Assembly (NCBI GenBank): GCA_963942565.1
Contig: OZ012684.1
Coordinates: 66,237,874 to 66,301,873, forward strand
Origin: Maea johnstoni
Lineage: Eukaryota > Annelida > Polychaeta > Spionida > Magelonidae
Reading direction: 5' to 3'
Length of the DNA: 64,000 nt
The position numbers were made by a program, and so were the translations under genes. Shown here one piece after another: positions 23,635 through 32,600 of this stretch; positions within the stretch are counted from its first letter, which is position 1; every line of letters begins with the position of its first letter. Under the pieces are notes generated by a model that did no database searches, was not told the DNA's origin, and saw only the letters and a list, made by a program, of their open reading frames with translations.

Positions 23635-26600
23635 TAATAATTATCATTATCATAATAATGATAATAATGATAATAATGATAATAAAATAATCTTTATTTC
23701 ACAAGGGTAACACAGTCAAAAACAGGATTTAATTTTCGTTGTGGCCCTCTGATCTAAAAATTATACCTTTCATGCTTCGGGCATGGGTTAAAGATGGCAT
23801 GATGGTGGATCGAAATGCCTGATTGCAGCTATAGCATTGAAAAGGACCAGCGTCTGTGCTCAGCCAATAGTATGCAGACAGTCACGTTACATTTTTAAGT
23901 GCGCTATATGGAACTGTACCACAATGTTTGTGATCTTACTCGTTGAAAGTCATGTTTACTGGTCCACGGAAGAATGGTAGTTTGTGCCAGTGTCAGCACC
24001 TTCAGTTCCACGAGGCATGCTTTATTGGATTCTCACTGCATATTTGTATCCTATACAATGCATATTCATATCTTATGTATACACATACAATAAGTCAAAG
24101 AAATGATGATTTGAAAGTCCTAAAAAATTTACCTATGCTAGCAAATATTGATTGTTTCAATGGGGTGATTTTGGTTGCATTTTTGAATTGCCCCTTGCTA
24201 TTTTAATTGCCCATTGCTAAATTGCCTGTGTTAAAATCAACCCAAACCTGTAAGGTATTGTTCTAAGATAAAATAGTCATTAGAATTTGATTAGTTTTAT
24301 CTTATTTATCAATTATGTTTAACCCATTTATATGCTCACAGCGGCCAGAAGGGGTCTGACAATTTTGATGGAATCTCTGAGACAAATGCAAAGTTGGAGA
24401 AATATTTGAAGGAGAAATATTATTTAGCACTACCAACAACTCCCATTCAGTCAAATATTTTGTACGACAATTCTTAATTTCAAAGTTATTGCCATAAGTA
24501 CAATAGATCCAGACAACAATTTCAAGATGAACGCTTAAAATTTCAATAAACAGATCTTCATGCTAGGAGTCACACTGTCTTTATGCTGAAAATGTGAAAG
24601 GGCTTGAAAAGTAACTTTGAATTACAAAAAAATTATTAGAAGGCATTAATGTAGCTTATGGGGTAAATTTCTTTTTGGCTCAATTTTCATCTCCCTGACT
24701 TTTATTCAGCATTTTAGTGAGCCTTACAACGTATGTATTGCCTTAACAAGTCTTTTTAAGAGGTATACATTTAGCATCACAAAAATACCCTCCCAGTAGG
24801 GTGTGAAGTTTTGTGTGTACAAAATTGAAAAAAGTGCTTTCAAGCATATTTCATATCTTTATGGACCGGGTACCGTCAAACTTCATAAATGTGGAGAAAA
24901 GATCAATACAAAGTGACATTTTTCAATTTTTGTTAATCTAGCCTTTCTGAGGGAGCTGTAGGAATTCAATTACTGAACAGTCTTTTCCTGTGATCTCAAG
25001 TGATCATTGATAACTGCTGAATAGTCTAAAGTAACAGAACGGGCAAAAGTGACAGAATCGATAAGCAGTAAGGCTGCTGCATTTCTTATGGCCAGGATAT
25101 AGCAGGAATGTATTGCAGGAAAGCTGCAAATGACACATTAAATCTAGTTGGGAAAAGATTGATGAATTCATAACCAATAAATATAAATTTATGTCTAAAA
25201 GTGTGGACTAAAGAATACATAAATGCGATGAATCCTAGAAACAAAATCTAAATGATGGACCTAGATGATGCTCCTATTGTGCCAGTGCATGCATGTTGTA
25301 CCACTAGATATGTTACTATTTATAGGCACTCAGAGGAAACCAATTAAACTAATTTGCATGGCAAGTCCACATATGGCTTCTGTTGCACTAATCAGGGCCC
25401 AATTAGAAAATAATATCTGATTAATGTTGTGTCAGGCTGGGAGACCTACCTGTGTGCCTATTTAAAGCATTGTTAACCACAATAGGTAGACAAATTGCAA
25501 AGGGTTATAATTGGAAACATGTAATATGTTCTGTTTTGGTGCAATTTACATTCAACTTGATCAGGCAGTAAGGAAAAACAGCTAAAAATATATAAAAGGT
25601 CATCTTGCGTGAAGGTTATAGACTCCACATTTCCAGTATTAGCTCTAGCACACTACTCTTTCACATTATTTGCTTATGAAAAAGATTTTTTTCCTTCAAA
25701 TTATTACATATTGTTGAAATAAGTGCTTACATCTAGGAGACATCTCATTGCTGTAGTACATATGGAGTTTTACTCTATAATTGCGGGGGGTTCAAATGGT
25801 GTGAGAAATCCCCCTTAAAAAATCAAATATTGATTTTTCTGATAGAAATTGTCTTTTTTCTTTGTTTTTGCTTAAAACTGAGGTATTTGTACTTCTCTGT
25901 TAAAATTAACCCCTTTCATACACAAAGTATTATGTGTTCCTTTAGTTTTCCTTAACACCAACAAGGTAGTTGAACTTCTTTTAAAATTAACCTCCTTAAA
26001 ACAAAACGAAATGCCTGCTCTGATGGCTGTGTGGTCTAAGGTGTTGCAACGGACTGCTAGCTGTCTTTCACTACTGCCCAGGTTCGAATCCGGGCCAGGG
26101 CATGTATGGAAGTTGCAAGTGACTTGGGGTTAGGTGCATAGTCTTGGCCAGGATTTGGAAACAGGGGGCCAATTTCATTAAGCCACTTGATACCTGGTTT
26201 AAAGTTGAACCAGGTCACAACTTGAAGATATACCAGGTCTCAAAGTTAGGCCAATTTCATTAAGCATTTAGTACCTGGTCTAAAGTTGAACCAGGTCACA
26301 AATATAGGACTAACTTTAGACAAGGGGAGGGGTGGTTTATCTCCTAGTAGGGCCTGGTCTAAATATTTATATGGCTGATATAAAGGCTATTTTTGAGTAT
26401 ATAAACCGCACTTAGCATATACATAGCCATTTCATGATTATTCTGGTACAATCATAACTAAATCACAACAAAAATCATGCTTGTAAATTTGCATATATTA
26501 TGTGATGCAGACGAATCTAACACACATTAATGCTAATAAAGCAGTACAGATGGCTTTTGTCACGTTTCCCAAAAAATGCTTTTTGTCATAGATTTGTCAA

Positions 26601-29600
26601 CAAAAATGTCAGGTACGTACCTGACATTTTAATACCTCTCTCTTTAAAAAATCTCTCAAATAAAAAGAAAAAAATAACACAGTTTAGGAGCAAACTAAGG
26701 AACTTGTCTTAGTAGTAAAATAAATCACTGGCATTTGCACTTTAAAGATATCTTGCTTCTACACTTACATTTTGATATCCATAGATAGTTTGAGTGGTGC
26801 TGAAACATGTCTTGAATGGCAGAGTGCAGCATTCGAAGCTTCTGACTCATAAGTCAGAATAAATATCAAATCAATTAAAAATGGCAATGGTAAATATTGC
26901 ATGTATCAACTTTATTTTATTTTATGTTCCATACTTTTAATTAGCATTTTACATCATAATTTTATACAATACTTAATAAATCTATTTTTCATTCCAAAAA
27001 AATAATACTCTACACTGGTCATCCACCATAGATGCAATAGGCTTCGTTGAGGGAGTGAAGGTTTCTATTCTCTCAACATGGGGTCCTCTACTCATAGCCT
27101 TTGTTATACTGACCACAAGCCCTTGCCAATGCCCAAAATAGAGCGAAAACCAAGGCCTAGATAGTTGAGACTAGGTTTGGTTGTTACCTGGTACTAACTC
27201 ATTTGATGAAATTGGACTAAAGTTAGGCTGGTTTAACTTCTAGACTAGGTAACAGCCGGACCAGGTATCAAAGTTGACACCTAGTCTAAGTTGGGTGGGT
27301 TTATCTCACCTTAATGAAATTGGCCCAGGGTGTCCAAACAGAGGTTTCATAGACTTTTGGGTGTCCAAACTGTCAAAAAATAGTGTTCTGGTTAGGTGGT
27401 ATTTTTCGCTGGTACTCCGTTTCCTCCACCTCTTACAACTGGCGAGTCACAACTTAGCTGCAATATGGCAGAAAAAGTGATGAAAATTTAGATAAGCCTG
27501 GATAAGACCCTGCTCTTTGGAAATATAAATTTACATGTTAAGCCTTATATAGGCACTGCCATATCTGGGTAATTTATATAATGCTGATTTACTGTAAAAA
27601 TTACTATTACCTAATTTTTTAACTGGTTCAATTAATCAGTACAAGTAAACCCTCACCTACAATTTCTGTCGGTCTTACCTTGCAGGATAAATTTGTGCAA
27701 TTAGACTTCACCATTACTTCTTAAGTCATGAATAGGAACCTAAAATCCCCAGGGTGAATAGAATCATGTGCATCAGAATTTCCTCCATAGCTTCTTATGT
27801 ACTTTTCAACATTTTAATTTGAAATAGCGCTATACAAATGACAATTTTATCATTTGAAAAACTATCATTATTACTATATTTACCACTAACAGGGCAGCGT
27901 TTAGACTCTTTACTTTTATTGGAAGTAGGTTGACCTCTGAATTCTGAAATGATTTTAAAATCACCTTTTAGGTATTTTGAATAGTATTCATCTTTTTTTT
28001 TTGTATGAATGTGAAGTGATGATGTTTTGTACTAAAAGTCTGAAATATTTTCAACTGTGTATTTTTTGCATCCACGTGTCCCCAGACTACCTTCATTATT
28101 AGTTGCCATAACCCTGTTTTTAACTTGGCTGAGTAGAGGTGGGGATAAGTTGAATTATGAAGAAAATAACTTGTACTTTAGACTTGGTACTATACTTATC
28201 CTAAATTCCCACCCGTTATCAGTAGTGTGCCAACCTACAACCCAATTTACTAGTGTTAAACCCAGGCACGTCGCATGCCCTATGGTATCAGTATGGCAAC
28301 TCTCTCATGACACATCACCTCCAGGTACAGATAAGGGGGGTTCAAACCTGACAGATTGAACGAGAACAATATATGGGTCACCTTTGAGAGGCAAGGGCAT
28401 ACCGGTATTGAAAATTGGTTTGCTACCATAGTACATAGGTCCAGGATGCATGTTCCCATCGGCCGCCGCCGATAGATTTTTGCACCACTCCCCGAATCAA
28501 TAGTAACACCCACATGCCTTTTATGCACATCCAAGCAGACATTTTGTCTGGGAAAAATATTATTGCTATTCTTAAAGAAAACCCACGCAATATTAGAACT
28601 TTGTGCAAGGAACAAGGGCAAAGCCTCTAATAAATGATGTTGCTATATACATTTTAATTGTCTTTTTCAATATTTCTATCTGACATTTATCAGACATATC
28701 CTTATTTTTGTTAAGTAAAAGTATATAAAAAAAATCGATTTCTGACTGATCAATTTTAAATATCAATATTGATATTGATATTATATTGTTTCTTTAGCTA
28801 GCATCATAAATACTTTTCATATATTTTTTTTTGTTTTCATAGTTCTATCAGATTGTTTGTCTAGTCATACCACAAAAAGAAGTGAGTCTAAATATTGTCT
28901 AGTCATACCATAAAAAGAAGTGAGTCTAAATAATCAAAGCTTATTTCACATATTTTTGTTATAATAGTTCAGAAGGACATATCTTGAATATAAAGTTGTA
29001 CTTCATACATATTTTCCTAATTGGTATTTGGGAGATGTATTTGGGGGATTTTTATCTTCATCATAGATACGACACCCAAAATTTGATGTTGGTCCATTTT
29101 GGTCACCTAATTAAAAAAATTTACTTATGACCCTTAGCATTGTATTAGGAAAATCCTAAATGCTCATAAGGGTGAATATTTGCGCAAATATGGTAACTTG
29201 AACCCCCTAGCCTCCTGCAATACAAACGGTTTGTATTGTGCTCTTGAGTGAGCTGCTGCAATACAAACGGTTTGTATTGTCGGCCTGACTCAGATTTCTC
29301 AGGGCTTTGCAATACAAACGGTTTGTATTGTCGCTGTGAGTCAGCACTGCAATACAAACTGGATGTATTGTGATGTGACTGACTGGATGAAATATCATGT
29401 GTGGTAAATAAATAGACAGAATTAATTCAAATTCGATAATTTATTCAGATCATAATTCAAAACAATGAACATGGTTATAATGCTTTGAAACTTGTTTTAC
29501 TTAGTGACTGGAGGATCATATAATGGTTAATTTATTAACCGACACTTCCTGTATTTAAGTCATAGCATGTATACGACTATCTAGAGACAACAAATAAAAC

Positions 29601-32600
29601 ACAAATAAATAGCTTGTAACAATAGTACAACAAGGTAGGTACTAGGTAGCTGGGACAATTACACCTTACATAATGGATTATAATGAAACTTCACTGTTGT
29701 GATGATTTCTTCTCACTGGATCAAGTCCACACTTTGTTTTTATATCATAGCATGTATAAGACTATCTAAAGAAAGCATATACATAATAGCTTGTACCAAT
29801 AGCACAACTAGGTGGGTAGCTGAGACAATTACACCTTACACAATGGATTATAATCAATAACTGATGGGCTAAGCACAGTCATTGATCAAGCATAAAATAA
29901 CTTCAAATTTCCATCATAGTTTTGACAACTGTTTTGAAACTTCACTGTTATGATGATTCCCAGGTTGAGAACTATCAAGTCCCTGATAGGCAAAGTGACT
30001 GCCTGGTCGACATGGTTTTGGAAGCAGTTGACAAGGCTATCAGAGAAAAAATTCCTAGCCGCAACTAATACATGTATCAGTCATACATGTACCCCCAACG
30101 GCTCTTTTCAGAGCCACCACATCCTCACAAAAGAGCTAAATACTCACAAGTGATAGTTTTAATATCATAATAAAGTACATATATAGTTTTATAATCATAA
30201 TAGATATACACCTGAAAAAGTATTTCCTTAGCCTTCTTAATAATTGACCAAGTTATATTTGTAAATATGCACTGTACCTTTCACCATCTTCCATTCAAGG
30301 TACTTATGCCATCAAAGTAATGAGTGCTACACATGCCTACAATACAAACCGTTTGTATTGAACCACTCAATTTCTGCAATACATACGGTTTGTATTGCAG
30401 GGGGTTCAAGTTACCATAGACAATACAAACCGTTTGTATTGCAGGTGGTTCAAGTTACCACCCACAATACAAACGGTTTGTATTGTCATCGACAATACAA
30501 ACCGTTTGTATTGTAGTTGGCTTGCAATACAAACTGTTTGTATTGTAGTTGGCTTGCAATACAAACTGTTTGTATTGTCAGCTCCACAATACAAACCGTT
30601 TGTATTGTCAAGTATGCAATACAAACTGTTTGTATTGCAGCTGAGGGCTACAATACAAACGGTTTGTATTGCAGGGGGTTCAAGCTACCATACTTGCAAT
30701 ATTTGCTCTATGGTAATGATTACTTGTGAACTTGAACAGGTGCCATGTTGGGTTCACTGGGTCCAATGCTATGTGTGGGTTTATGAGAATAAACTGTTTC
30801 AACTGAGCATTTTTCTCAGCTGTTGTTTCCTTTGCTGCCTTTCGGAAGCTGGTTGAGTGGTTGTATATGTAGATAAATTCATTGAGTCATGCAACTACTT
30901 TCTACAAAGAGCCAATTTTAACATTCAGCAATTAATTGCCCAAGCTATATGTATTTTCTGTATTATTTGAAGAATCCACGTTTGTGCAATTTACTTATTA
31001 AATAAACTGCTGCAATATTAAGACAGTATACAACTGTTCTGGCTGTCGTGAGCATTAATAGGTTAAACTGTCTGCATTGCATAGATTGGTTGTTCAGGTT
31101 TATTGTGAGCTTTCTTTATTTGGCTGCACACTGAGGCAGGGGTTTCAAAATATTAAATACCTGGAGCACAGACAATTGCTTCAGGAGCACAGCAAGCGTT
31201 GGTGGGCGCTGTACAATGATCAGTTTTTAACATTGTCACCAGGTGACACCGCCGCTGACTACCGTATCAGCCTCTCTGGCAATAATACTGACCTAGATCA
31301 ATCAATCTGATCAATCAGCGCTATCAATTTATGGAGTTTATATATGTTTTCTAAACATAAACTGCAGTCAAAAATCTATCTAATCCTTATCCTGCTTATC
31401 ACAACAATTGTGATGCGATAAAATCTTCTGGAGTGCTGGTGACATCAATAGATATGGGTTTCCATTGTGAAATCATTGAGGAAAATGAAGAAAAATGGGC
31501 TGATATTGCATGGTCTATCAATTTGGGGGGGGGGGGGGGAGCAAACATGGTGAAGAGCTATACATTGCATTTTTCACAGCAGTGGGGGAGTATGTGTTAA
31601 ACACTATAAACAGTCATAAAATATTTTGTCTTGTTACACATTTTGAGGCCTCTGTTGCACGCTGCGACAGTTGGACACCCCTGTGGTATAGAGCAGTCTC
31701 TAGTCAAACTCCTTGCTATCGAGAGACTCAGACTTTCCAATGCTTAGAAGTATAAGATATATTTTCAAAAATTTGTATCAATTGACATTCACCCTTTTTT
31801 GTTATACAAAACCAGAGGTCCATTATACTCACAGTTAGTTGGACCACCAAACTGCTCAGTATCTAATTCAATCATTGACAAGGATTATAAATATCCTTTG
31901 ATCATGTACGTACTTTGTAACAAACTTTTCCACACACATTGCACTACAATTCCTCAATATTGATCTGATTATATAACCGATTATTGATCTATTTGTTTAT
32001 CTGATTAGTTATAATAAAGTACAGTCTTATTATTATTATTATAGGATGCCTATCACTTCATTTATAAAAGTTTTATTAGGGACACTAATGTTTATTATTC
32101 CAAGGTGTCATCAAGGACTCTGTAATCAATATCACTTTACCTATTGTCAACTCTGTATAATTCATATGATGATAAAACAACACAGCCTTTTATCCAAAAA
32201 AAATATCAACTAGCAGTAATCTTGGGTTGGTTTCATAAAGTACAAGCTTTCTAAGAGTAGGTTGTAGGGATTGGTACCAGTACCCAATACAATTATAGCA
32301 AATAGAGATATCGAATAGGAAAAAGTACAATATCGTTTAAGATCTGTCATACCAATAAAATTGGCTTAACTACTACCCGAATATCTCCACACAAAGGCAC
32401 TTTGCTATTTTTAGGAAAATATTTGAAGTTGGCAGTGCAAAATCTAACAAAATTAAGTCCCTGGGAGGCAAGAAGAATCTTTAAGAATATAGTTAAGATA
32501 TTGTATTGTTTAAGAAATATCAATATCTTATGATATCGCGAAAATTTTAAATCCCTAGTAGGTTGTCCTAGGTTTACCTAATATATACTATGATATCATG

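Larger units (their letters stand above)
29191..30690. mobile_element. 1.5-kb element with terminal arrays of a 21-bp palindrome
   Basis: The left end TGGTAACTTGAACCCCCT and right end AGGGGGTTCAAGCTACCA are inverted with one or two mismatches; TA lies on both sides (29189-29190, 30691-30692). Next to the ends are four (left) and ten (right) copies of a palindrome made of CAATACAAAC and GTTTGTATTG around one C or G. The interior (29371-30339) is AT-rich, holds a direct duplication (about 29560-29690 with 29747-29853) and has no transposase frame, so it is probably nonautonomous. It sits in intron 2 of the zinc-finger gene. Confidence 0.85.

Noticed and set aside
26012-26105. Functional tRNA gene
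   Set aside because: The B box is perfect but acceptor, anticodon and T stems do not pair properly; better explained as a tRNA-derived SINE or pseudogene.
28280-28621. 113-codon minus-strand ORF
   Set aside because: No recognisable domain, overlaps a plus-strand frame of equal quality, no splice context; most likely chance.
30340-30671. CRISPR-like regularly spaced repeats
   Set aside because: The repeats are perfect palindromes in an intron of an animal gene, lie inside a transposon and have related spacers of uneven length; no cas genes. They are terminal arrays of a mobile element.
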